From positions 1 to 64,000 of the forward strand of contig NZ_FOYO01000002.1 in NCBI RefSeq assembly GCF_900111945.1: a DNA stretch of 64,000 bases, read 5' to 3'. The DNA is from Litoreibacter janthinus. Its GTDB lineage: Bacteria; Pseudomonadota; Alphaproteobacteria; Rhodobacterales; Rhodobacteraceae. Both the position numbers and the translations under genes were made by a program. Shown in pieces: positions 31,443-41,000 of the stretch (positions are counted from its first letter, which is position 1; each line of letters opens with the position of its first letter). The notes beneath the pieces were generated by a model. It was not told where the DNA came from. It saw nothing but the letters and a program-made list of their open reading frames with translations, and ran no database searches.

Positions 31443-31462
31443 CCCTATTTCATTAAATAGGG
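31443..31462 (+). repeat. Hairpin CCCTATTT-CATT-AAATAGGG followed by TTTT
   Basis: A perfect 8-bp stem and 4-base loop followed by TTTTC, just upstream of parA. On the plus strand it has the form of an intrinsic terminator or attenuator; it could also end a small regulatory RNA from the origin region. Confidence 0.55.
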
Positions 31463-31529
31463 TTTTCAAAGAACGCAAATTAGACGTAAATCAGGAAACA
31501 ACGACAAAAAGCGTTCTGGGCGGGCCGAC

Positions 31530-31547
31530 GGTTCCCCGCGGGGAACC
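31530..31547. promoter_or_regulatory. parS-like 18-bp palindrome, copy 1
   Basis: GGTTCCCCGCGGGGAACC, a perfect palindrome, 19 bases before the parA ATG. One of four identical copies clustered within 2.6 kb around parAB. A ParB-binding centromere or a parA operator is the likely role. Confidence 0.75.
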
Positions 31548-31566
31548 ACACTATTGGGATCGACAC

Positions 31567-32862
31567 ATGTTCAATCACGCTGATCTGGCGAAGCTACAGG
31601 CGCAATCGCTCAAGATGCAGGGCTTTATTCGCCAGCAAACATTCTCCCCCGAGATGGAGAAGACCCTCCGCCGTTTCTCCAGTTGGGAGGTGGCAGAGCT
31701 CATCTTCAAGATGAACCCCTCCACCCTGCGCGGTCGCCTTGCCGCCGACCCTTCTCTGCCGGAAGGGCTGGTCGAGGAAGACGGTCGGCAGCGCTGGTAT
31801 ACTCTTGAAGAGATCAACGAGCTGCGCCGCAAGATCAAAGTCAAAGGCCGCTCGCTAATGCCCAAGCGCCCTGCCGGCAAGCGCGCCATCCGCGCGGCGA
31901 TTGCCAACTTCAAGGGCGGCGCAGGCAAGTCCACCGTGGCGCTGCATTTCGCCCATGCTGCGGCCCTTGATGGCTACCGTGTGCTGTGTGTCGACTTCGA
32001 CCCGCAAGCCACACTGAGCCACTCCATGGGGCTGTCCGATGTGGCCGAGGAATTCACCGTTTGGGGCATCATGGCCCGCGATCTGATCCGCGAGACAGAG
32101 CGGATGAACAACGCCCCGGCCGGAGCTGAGAGCGGCACCTCCCTGCCCCACCGCACCCTGCCTGCTGCCGTCACTGGCATGGGCCTCAACGATCTGCGTG
32201 TGTCGGATTTCATCAAGCCTACGTGCTGGCCTTCAATCGACCTGATCCCGTCCTGTGCCAACGCGGCGTTCGTCGAGTTTGCCTCTGCGCAGTATCGCCA
32301 CCTCAATCCCGAATGGTCATTCTTCGCGGCGGTGTCGCGCTATCTCGATCAGCTGCCGGATGACGCCTATGACCTTGTGATTTTCGACTGCCCGCCCGCC
32401 ATTGGCTACCAAAGCATGAACGCGGTGTTTGCGGCCGACGTGCTCTATATCCCCTCCGGTCCGGGCTACTGGGAGTATGATTCCACCACCAGTTTCATCG
32501 GTCAGTTGTCCGAAGCGCTGGAGGATTTGGGGCGCTTCAAAGGACAGGTGCCGGGTAACAGCGCGGTCGACAAGGCCTTCCTTGATCTCAGGTTCTTGCT
32601 GACGCGGTTCGAGCCGAACAACGATTTGCACCGCGCGATGCAGTCAGCTTTTGGTCAGGTCTTTAAGTCACATGTGGCCGAGCACCCGATCGAGATGACA
32701 CGTGCGGTCGAGCAATCGGGCCGCTTCCTGTCGTCGGTCTATGAGATTGATTACCGCCAGATGACGCGTGAGACATGGCGGCGTGCGCGGGCCTCCTTTG
32801 ATCGGGCCTACGAGGAATTCAGGGACACGCTCACGGTCGCCTGGGACAAGATGGAGGATTGA
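31567..32862 (+). CDS. parA: ParA-type plasmid partition ATPase
   Basis: 431 residues from the ATG at 31567, the first ATG in frame; an in-frame TTG at 31414 would extend it through the palindrome and hairpin and is unlikely. The N-terminal ~100 residues form a helical region with HTH-like WEVAELIFKMNPSTLRGRL, typical of plasmid ParA proteins that also repress their own operon. The deviant Walker A is FKGGAGKST near residue 115, followed by VLCVDFDPQATLSHSMG and LVIFDCPPAIGYQSMNAV. It should drive plasmid positioning with ParB. Three bases separate it from parB. Confidence 0.9.
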   Translation: MFNHADLAKLQAQSLKMQGFIRQQTFSPEMEKTLRRFSSWEVAELIFKMNPSTLRGRLAADPSLPEGLVEEDGRQRWYTLEEINELRRKIKVKGRSLMPKRPAGKRAIRAAIANFKGGAGKSTVALHFAHAAALDGYRVLCVDFDPQATLSHSMGLSDVAEEFTVWGIMARDLIRETERMNNAPAGAESGTSLPHRTLPAAVTGMGLNDLRVSDFIKPTCWPSIDLIPSCANAAFVEFASAQYRHLNPEWSFFAAVSRYLDQLPDDAYDLVIFDCPPAIGYQSMNAVFAADVLYIPSGPGYWEYDSTTSFIGQLSEALEDLGRFKGQVPGNSAVDKAFLDLRFLLTRFEPNNDLHRAMQSAFGQVFKSHVAEHPIEMTRAVEQSGRFLSSVYEIDYRQMTRETWRRARASFDRAYEEFRDTLTVAWDKMED

Positions 32863-32865
32863 TAG

Positions 32866-33990
32866 ATGGTTAAGAAACGCAGCGTGTTCGACATCAACTT
32901 CGAGGTGGACGACGAGCCGGAAGATGTCGGGTTCCCCGCGGGGAACCCTGAATTGGAAACGAAATCCTTCAATGTGCAGGGCCATCCTTTGCAGAACGAG
33001 GCCGCTCCGGCGCAGTCCACATCGCGGCGCGGCCCTATGGCCAGTGCGATTACGGAGGCTGCGGATGCGACCACAGAACGCGCAACTGCGGAGGCTGCAA
33101 TTCGGGCAGAGAATGACGCTCTGGCGCATGAACATGTGCGGCTCAAGAAGCTGGGCCTGATCACGGACTTGATCGATACCTCTGCTGTCGTGATCACAAA
33201 ACTGACCCGCGATAGGTCTTCAAATGTAGACCCTGAACTTGAGGAGCTGAAAGACTCTATACAGGCGGTTGGACTCTCAAATCCGATCCGTGTTGAGCAA
33301 ACGGAAAACGGCTTTGAGTTGATCCAGGGCTTCCGCCGACTGGCAGCGTTCAAGGAGTTGGCCGAGGAGACAGGCGACCCGCGCTACAGCAAGATTCCCG
33401 CCGCTCTGGTTCCCCGCGGGGAACCGTTGGTTGATCTCTACCGCAAGATGGTGGATGAGAATCTTGTGCGAAAAGACATCTCGTTTGGCGAGATGGCGCA
33501 GCTTGCGCTGTCCTATGCGCGGGACGAAGACATGGATCCCGGCGATGCGGTGACGGTCTTGTATGCCTCCGCGCTGAAGCAAAAGCGGACCTATATTCGT
33601 CAATTCACCCGTGTGCTGGACGGGCTGGGGGAAGGGATGCGTCACCCCGAAGCGATCCCGCGGTCTTTGGGGATCGAGCTTTACAAATTGTTCGAAGCCG
33701 ATCCGTCTCTCGCCCCCTTGGTCGCGGATGCTTTGGCGGCGCTGCCCAGTCATACGCCCGCCGCGGAAATCGCAGTCCTGCGCAAGGCGCTGGAGCCTGT
33801 GAAGGCCGAGAGAGACGCGGCGCCCAGATCCGTGGCGAAAACTTCTTTGCGGCTTGCGCGGCCGGAAGGCGAAGCCCGCGTGATCGCGCAGGACGGTCGG
33901 GTGGAGCTGCGCTTGCCGCGCGACTTCTCAGCGGTTAGTCGGGCGAAACTGCAAGAAGCTATCGAGGCGTTTTTGACCACGCTGGACTAA
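32866..33990 (+). CDS. parB: ParB-type plasmid partition protein
   Basis: 374 residues. After a charged N-terminus comes the ParB/Srx N-terminal domain: SSNVDPELEELKDSIQAVGLSNPIRV and the box GFELIQGFRRLAAFKEL, with ENLVRKDISFGEMAQLA as the second ParB box. A central HTH (KQKRTYIRQFTRVLDGLGE) and a C-terminal dimerisation region follow. In chromosomal ParB the box motif is GERR; here GFRR is used, as in plasmid forms. It binds centromere sites, presumably the palindromes, two of which lie inside this very gene. AGGA precedes the start. Confidence 0.9.
   Translation: MVKKRSVFDINFEVDDEPEDVGFPAGNPELETKSFNVQGHPLQNEAAPAQSTSRRGPMASAITEAADATTERATAEAAIRAENDALAHEHVRLKKLGLITDLIDTSAVVITKLTRDRSSNVDPELEELKDSIQAVGLSNPIRVEQTENGFELIQGFRRLAAFKELAEETGDPRYSKIPAALVPRGEPLVDLYRKMVDENLVRKDISFGEMAQLALSYARDEDMDPGDAVTVLYASALKQKRTYIRQFTRVLDGLGEGMRHPEAIPRSLGIELYKLFEADPSLAPLVADALAALPSHTPAAEIAVLRKALEPVKAERDAAPRSVAKTSLRLARPEGEARVIAQDGRVELRLPRDFSAVSRAKLQEAIEAFLTTLD
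32930..32947. promoter_or_regulatory. parS-like 18-bp palindrome, copy 2 (inside parB)
   Basis: Identical 18-mer GGTTCCCCGCGGGGAACC inside the parB coding region, read there as G-F-P-A-G-N-P. Confidence 0.75.
33408..33425. promoter_or_regulatory. parS-like 18-bp palindrome, copy 3 (inside parB)
   Basis: Identical 18-mer, again in parB but in a different reading frame from copy 2, read as V-P-R-G-E-P. Confidence 0.75.
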
Positions 33991-34041
33991 CCTTATGCCC
34001 CCCTGTCTTGACCTGCACATGGCGGGTAGGGCAGGGCGCAC

Positions 34042-34059
34042 GGTTCCCCGCGGGGAACC
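34042..34059. promoter_or_regulatory. parS-like 18-bp palindrome, copy 4
   Basis: Identical 18-mer in the parB-parD gap, 18 bases before the parDE -35 element. Confidence 0.75.
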
Positions 34060-34076
34060 ATCACTCACGGCATTTG

Positions 34077-34111
34077 TTGACGGAACTCTATCGTTGGCAT
34101 ATATTGCCAAC
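34077..34111 (+). promoter_or_regulatory. parDE promoter with overlapping ParD operator
   Basis: TTGACG (34077-34082), a 17-base spacer and TATATT (34100-34105) form a good sigma-70-type promoter. The palindrome GTTGGCATATATTGCCAAC (34093-34111) covers the -10, the expected place for autorepression by ParD. AAGGAGG and the parD ATG follow. Confidence 0.75.
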
Positions 34112-34125
34112 AAGGAGGCCCGCCC

Positions 34126-34383
34126 ATGGTGACGCGAAACGTTGTGCTGACAGACACTCAGGACGAGCTGGTTCAGGCTCTTGTGGCCGCCGGCCGCTAT
34201 CAGAACGCCAGCGAAGCGCTGCGCGCCGGTTTGCGGCTGCTGGAGCGTGAGGAGGCAGGCTTGATGCAGATCCAGACGGGATTGCGTGAGGGGCTTGCTC
34301 AGGCGCAAGCGGGTGATCTTGCGGCGGGCAGTGGTGCGGACGCCGTGCGCCGGGCCTTTGCGCGGGCCCGATCCAAGGCGTGA
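34126..34383 (+). CDS. parD: ParD-family antitoxin
   Basis: 85 residues: a ribbon-helix-helix DNA-binding N-terminus (NVVLTDTQDELVQALVAAGRYQNASEALRAGLRLL) and a flexible acidic/alanine-rich toxin-binding tail ending RRAFARARSKA. It should neutralise ParE and repress its own promoter, whose palindrome lies 15 bases upstream of the ATG. The stop overlaps the parE GTG by four bases, the usual antitoxin-first order. Its position next to parAB points to plasmid maintenance. Confidence 0.9.
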   Translation: MVTRNVVLTDTQDELVQALVAAGRYQNASEALRAGLRLLEREEAGLMQIQTGLREGLAQAQAGDLAAGSGADAVRRAFARARSKA

Positions 34384-34724
34384 GCCGGTCGTTTCGCCTG
34401 ACGCGCCGTGCCGAGGACAGTCTGGTCGCCATCGCCAGATGGACCTTCGATACCTTCGGGCCACGTCAAGCAGACCTTTACGAGGCAGAGCTGATCCACC
34501 GCTGCGAGGCTATCGCCATGGGCGAGGCTGTCAGCCAAAGCTGCGCGCTTTTGTGCCCGGAAGTGGAGGATATGCGTTTCGCGCGGGCAGGGGAGCATTT
34601 CGTGGTGTTTCTGGATCGACCCGACGCGGTTATCGTCATTGATATTTTGCATTCGCGCAGCGACCTGCCGGGGCATGTGCGTGCTCTGGCGACGTTAGCG
34701 GGGCCGGGGCGGTTAACCGGTTAG
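34380..34724 (+). CDS. parE: ParE-family toxin
   Basis: 114 residues from GTG at 34380. The RelE/ParE fold is visible as FRLTRRAEDSLVAIARWTFDTFG, then QADLYEAELIHRCEAIA, MRFARAGEHFVVFLD and a final VIVIDILHSRSDLPGHV. ParE proteins poison DNA gyrase; with ParD it forms a post-segregational killing module. The conserved ILHxRxDxxxH end is intact, so nothing suggests inactivation. Confidence 0.9.
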   Translation: MSRSFRLTRRAEDSLVAIARWTFDTFGPRQADLYEAELIHRCEAIAMGEAVSQSCALLCPEVEDMRFARAGEHFVVFLDRPDAVIVIDILHSRSDLPGHVRALATLAGPGRLTG

Positions 34725-35013
34725 GAGTCTTTTCGGCCCGACTGCCTGACCAAATATTGGGCAATTTAACTCGGTGTAGCGCCGATTGCACGAGAATCGC
34801 CCACATGTTGTGGCATCTGCGCATCATTTGGGCATTTCGCAATTGTGCTTTGGCTTTGCGGTCCAACTCCCAATGAGTTCGGGGTAAATGTTGAGGTGTA
34901 TTGGTATGGTTTCCCCTTTTTTAGGCACGCCACTGCTTTTAGGCAGTGGGATATTCGGCGGTAATGCGAGACCCTGTCCATGAAGATAGGGCCGACAGAC
35001 AGGGACATTGGGA
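34725..35013 (+). promoter_or_regulatory. Leader region of the giant surface protein gene
   Basis: 289 bases without a gene. It holds a hairpin CCACTGC-TTTTAG-GCAGTGG (34930-34949) and a wider dyad CCCTGTC...GACAGGG (34972-35004) immediately before the start codon at 35014. The second dyad would sequester the GGGA ribosome site if paired, so translational control is possible (inference). No clear -35/-10 was assigned. Confidence 0.45.
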
Positions 35014-38000
35014 ATGAAAGCAATTGCACGTTGGCTTGAGCTAATTGTCCATAGATTTCTGATTTCTGTCGCCTTGCTCAGCACGTTTTGGGCAGCTCAG
35101 TCGCAGGCTACGACGTTTACAACCACCGTGCCCGGCACCTCCATCACTTTGCCCGCCGACTATCCGGAGGCGGGCGGCATTGCGATCGTCATGGTCGGTG
35201 TCAATGGCAACGTCTACTACCAGTTCTCTGATCCGGCCAACGCCTTTGTCGGGTATAACAACAGGGCCAACAGAGACGAACTTGAGGGCAACCCGTTCAC
35301 GGTCAACGATCCGATCCCGCTGAATTGCGGGTTCAGCTCGTGCCGCACCTATTTTGGCGGCGATCTTGCGCACGTGTATATCCGCTTCTCGGCCTATGAC
35401 GGCGACACTCAGGTTGGTGGTTTCGACTACAACGACATTTCACTTCTGGTGAATGGTTACAACGTGGGCAGCTGGTCCAACCGCACCACCGAGCGCACGA
35501 ACACTGCCGGCAATACGTCTCTGGGCTTCGAAAACGGCTTTGGGAACAACGTTTTTAACACCGGCTGGTTTGACTCGACCAATCCGGCGATGTTGGACAG
35601 CCTGCTTGATACCGGTCAGACCTCGACGCAGGTGCTCGACGACGACCCGAATGACAACTACTGGAACTTCCAGCGTGGCCCGTCGCTGAGCCGCCCCGAG
35701 ATCGCGACCGTCGCGCCCGGCTACACCATCGACAAGACCGCATCTGTTCCGAGCTATGCGCAGGTCAACGATCCCATCACCTACACCTATGTGATCAGCA
35801 ACATCGGCTCGGTCGCGATCCGCAATCTGTTGGTAGAGGACGACCAGATCGACGAGGCCGCGACCCCGATATCGTGTAACAAAACCACCATTCTGCCGCG
35901 TCCGTCCAACGATCCTGCGGGGCCGGATCAGGCAACCTGTTCGGTGACGTATCTCATCACCCAAGACGATATCGACAACGGCACGCTGACCAACGTTGCA
36001 GTCGGGAAAGGTGATCCGGACGAGGGCGTTTTAGGTGCGGTGAGCGACACCGTCACCGTCACTGGTCCAACCGCGAACCCGTCAATCGACGTGGTCAAGA
36101 CCTCTACGCTGGCTGAGCCGGGCCAACGCTTTGGCAATGCTGGCACCACGGTGCCCTATCTGATCACTGCGGAAAACGACGGGAATGTCACGCTAACCAA
36201 TGTGATCCTGACCGATGATTTGATCCCGTCCTTCTCCTGCACCATTCCAGAGATTGCACCGGGTGACAGCGAAAGCTGCACGGCGAACTACACGGTCAAA
36301 CAATCCGATGTGGACGATTACATCGCTAACAACGCCAACGAGCTGAGCAACACGGCCCGTGGTTCAGGGACCGCCGCGCGCGGGTCTAACCCGTCGGACG
36401 ATGACACACTTACGATTCCGGGCCCGTTATCGGCGCCGGATTTTACCATCGCCAAAACAGCACTCACCGGCACCTATGCGGCGGAGGGTGACACGCTCCA
36501 GTACAATGTCGAGATCACAAACACCGGCAACGTAACCTTCCCCAACGCCCCTACAGTGACAGAGGCCTTGGCAACGGCGACGGTAAATTGCCCGACCGGC
36601 CCTGTGGCGCCATTGCAGACTGTTGTGTGCTCCGTCAGCTATGACGTGGTTCAGGGCGACATCAATGACGGTCAGGTCGACAACGAAGTGACCGCCGACA
36701 TCACCATTGGCGGGGTCAACGTCAACAAATCCGCCACCGCCACAGTGACGGCCACCCGCACGACTGGGCTGACGCTGGTCAAGCGGTTGGCCGCAAGCTC
36801 TCCCACCAGCTTCAACGATGCTGGCCAGACGCTGAGCTATGAGTATGTGCTGACCAACACGGGCAACGTAACCCTAGAGACGCCGACCGTCGCGGATGAC
36901 GTGATTGATGTGGCGGGCTCTGTCAGTTGTGCGGCGACCGAAATCCTGCCCGATCAGGCGATCACCTGCACCGCGACCTACAGCACTTTGCAAGAGGACC
37001 TGAACGCGGGCGAAGTGACCAACATCGCCACCGCCTCTGCCGTGACGGTGGGTGCTGCGGGCGGGGCTACTGTGACCTCCGCCGACCGCACGCTGACAGT
37101 GCCTGCAGTGCAGTCGCCCGCCCTGACGCTGGCCAAGGACGGGGCGGCGCCCGCCTCCTTCACCATCGGCGAGAACATTACCTACACATTCACCGTCACC
37201 AACAGCGGCAACGTCGACATTACCGACCCGATCACCATCACCGACGACAAGATCGGCACGTTCGCCTGTCTGCCCGGACCGCTTGCGCGTGGGGCGTCTG
37301 ACACCTGCACCGCCAATTATCCGCTGACGCTTACCGATGTGGCGAACGGCGCTGTCACCAATGTCGCATCCGCATCTGCTGGCGGCGTGACCTCGGCCAA
37401 TGCGACCGAGACGATTTCGAACTCTGGCACACCCGCAATCACCGTCACCAAAGTGGCGTTGACCGATCCGATTGGAGCGACTGATACCAGCGTCCGGTAT
37501 CGGTTCTTCATCACGAATACCGGCGACACCCAGATCATCGAGTCTGTTTCCCCGATCACCATTTCGGATGACAAAATCAACTCCTCGCCGTTCATCTGCG
37601 CCGGTCGCCAGCCATCGGTTCTGAACCTAGGCGACAGCTATGATTGTGCGCGCAACTACACGTCGATTTCTCAGGCCGAGCGGGATGCGGGCGAGGTGGT
37701 CAACACCGTCTCCGGCTCTTTCCCGTTCAACACGGGCACGGGCACGATCCAAGTCACGTCGCCTGAATATGTCGAGACGACCCCGATCACGCAGGACCTG
37801 AGCTTTACCTTTGCCAAAGAGCAGGACGGGCCGGATACGTTCCTCGCTGTGAATGAGGTGATCGACTACACGTTCACGGTGGTCAATGACGGCAATGTCA
37901 CGATTACGTCCGTGTCGATAACCGACACGCTGATCCCGAATGTCACATGTCCGATCACCAACCTTGCGCCCGGTGCTTCCGATACCTGCACCGCGCAATA

Positions 38001-41000
38001 CACCGTGAAGCAAAAAGACGTGGACGCAGGGGTGATCACCAATGTGGCGACCGCAACCGGCACAAGCGGGCAGGGCGGTCAGTTCACCGCGCCTGACGCG
38101 ACAGAGACCTCCACCCTTGATCCGGCGGGCGACATCACCGGACTTGCTGTGACCAAGACGGCCAACAAAGCCGCGTTCGCTACTGTGGGTGAGACGATCA
38201 CCTACACGATTGACGTGTTCAATGACGGCACCAAAACGCTGACCAACACCACGGTCACGGATATTCTGGATCCGAGTTACAGCTGTACGATCCCGACGCT
38301 GGCTCCGAACACCAGCTACGATCTGTGCCAGTTCACCTACACCGTTAAGCAAGAAGACATCGACGCGGGCGTCATCGACAATACCGCCTCTGCCGTGAAC
38401 GCGGCGGTGACCGATGGGCCGGATGAGGCGTCAATCGCCATTCTCGGTCCGACCCGCGCACCAGAGCTGGAAATCGAAAAGACCGCCCGTAGCGGATACA
38501 CCAACGTGGGCGACACCGTCGTTTTCGACATCCGCGTGCGCAACACTGGCAATATCACCGCCACAGGTGTCAGCGTCGAGGACGCGTCGATCTTCTCCCC
38601 TGCGGAAACCTGCGCCGTGGGCGACATCGCGCCGGGCTTTGACGCGGTGGTTTGTTCCCTGAGCTACATCGTAGATCAGGACGATCTCGACAACGGCTCT
38701 GTCAGCAACTCCGCCACTGTGACAGGCACGGGTGCTGACGGCACCCCGCTGAGCGAAACCGCGTCCGAGACCGCGCAAGGCCCGACGGCCAACCCAAGTG
38801 TGAACGTCGACAAAGTAGCCGCACAGCCGACGTATGCCTCTGCGACCGACAGCTTTGATTTCACCTTTACCGTGACCAACACCGGCAACGTGACCCTGAC
38901 GGGGCTAGAGTTGGTGGACGTGGACGGCGACGGCGAGACGTTCCGCTGTGACGTGCCGGACCTGCCACCTGCGCCAGCGGTGAACTCGACCGCAACCTGT
39001 GTTGGCGGCGCGCCGATGAGCTTCACCAAGAACTTCAGTCAGGCCGACGTTGATGCGGGCAGCTACACCAACACCGCGACCGTCACCGGCGAGAGCCTTG
39101 TGGGGGCGACGCCTGTGACGGCAACGGACGCAGAAACTGTGACCGGCCCGACCCAGACCCTGACCCTGAGCATCGACAAGCGCGAAACCTTTGCGCCTGC
39201 GACCTTTGCTGCGGTGGGCGAAGTGATCACCTATGAATACGATGTGACGAACACCTCGAACATCACTGTGAGAGGCGCGATCACCGTCTCTGACAGCGTG
39301 ACGTCGCTTAGCCCCGCGGTAGATGTGCCGGTGACCTGCCCCGCGACCCCGGCGGCCGGGCTTGCGCCCAATGCCAGCCTGACCTGCACGGCCAGCTACA
39401 CCGTCACCCAAGAGGATATCGACAACGGTGCCGTGACCAACAGCGCGACCGCCTCGACCGAGCAACGGATCAACGGCGGTGCCGCAGCAACACCGACCAC
39501 CTCTGCGCCAGACACCGAAACTGTAAACGCTTTGCCGCAACCTGCGTTTACTATTTCCAAAGGCATCAAATCCGGCTCCGCGACGACTTACAAAAACGTC
39601 GGCGACCAAGTGACGTTTGAATACACCGTCACCAACAGCGGCAACGAGACGCTGACCTCGCCCATCACGGTATCTGACGACCAGATCGCCGGCACCACGA
39701 CCTGTGGCCCGATGCCTATCGCCCCCGGCGACAGCGTCACCTGCGAATTGGTCTGGACGGCGACGCAAACCGCCATCAACGCGGGTGAGATCACCAATAT
39801 CGGCACGGCCTCCAGCCCTGATGTGCCAACGGATGCCACAGATACTTTCACCACATCGGCAGTGCAGGAACCGGGCTTGGCGGTTGAGAAAACCTCGACC
39901 GGTGGCACGTTCGAATTCCCCGGTGGCGTGGTGAGCTATGACTATGTCATCACCAATACCGGCAACACCGAGATCGACACTGCATTGCTGACCGTCACCG
40001 ACAGCCGTATTGCGTCTGTGTCTTGTCCGGCAGGTGGCGGCATTCTGGAGCCTTTGCGCATCAATCCGGCAGCGTCCTACACCTGTACCGCCACTTACAA
40101 TGTGACGCTTGAAGATGTGCAATTGGGCGAGGTGACAAACCTAGCCTCCGTCAGCGACGGCACGACCACCAGCCCGCAAGTGTCCGAAACTGTTCCGGCA
40201 GGGGCTGATCCTTCATTGAGCCTGACCAAAACCGCGCTGAGCGGCGCGGATTTCAGTGCCGTGGGCGACCGGATCGAATTTGAGTTTGTGGTCCAGAACA
40301 CTTCCGTCACGCCGCCGGGTGCGTCCTTCACCGAAGAGATTATCATCAACGACCCAGACATCGGCGCGCCGTTTGTGTGTTTCACCCCACTGCTGCCTGA
40401 CACGTTCTCGTCTGGCGAGATTGATAGCTGTACGGCGGAATACTTCGTCACCCAAGATGATCTGGACGCGGGCGAAGTCGTCAACCAAGCGATCGCCACC
40501 ACGATCTTCGCGCCGCTTAGTCCGAACCCGATTACCGTGGTTTCTGCCCCTTCAACGGAAACCGTTCCAGCCGACCCTGCTCCGGGTCTGACTGTGACTA
40601 AATCCGTTACAGGCGGCGCCACCGATCCCAAGGTAGGCGAGTCGATTCAATACACGATCCTGACCGAGAACACGGGCAACCAGACGCTGACCCAAGTGAA
40701 GGCGTCCGACCCCAAGATTCCGGTTCTGACCTGCACCGTGGACGATGGCAGCGGCACGCAAGTTCCTGCCCCTGCCAATGTGGCGCTTGAACCGGGCGAT
40801 GTTCTGACCTGCGTCGGCGATTACGTGATGACCCAAACCGATATCGACAACGGTCAAGTGGTCAACGTCGCGGCCGCCTCGGGGAATGATCCGCGCGGCA
40901 ACAACGTGCCAACCACCGGCACCAACACGTTCACTTCGGTTGATCCGCCATTGCCAGAACTGACTGTCGTCAAGAGCGTCACGCCCACACCGGGCGCGGG

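Larger units (their letters stand above)
31050..31566. other. Probable replication origin region
   Basis: This 517-base region lies between the divergent DnaA-like gene and parA. Seen in it: GAACC-TTTAAC-GGTTC (31105-31120); an AT-rich dyad ATACCA...TGGTAT (31224-31252); a motif TGTCCCCCAATAT at 31299-31311 and 31331-31343 with a variant TGTCCCCTATTGA at 31278; the hairpin at 31443; and the first 18-bp palindrome at 31530. An AT-rich segment beside repeated motifs and the initiator gene is the usual plan of an iteron-type origin. Function is inferred from layout only. Confidence 0.6.

Noticed and set aside
31414..31566. N-terminal extension of ParA from an upstream TTG
   Set aside because: It would translate through the hairpin and the palindrome and lacks a ribosome site; the ATG at 31567 suits the family length.
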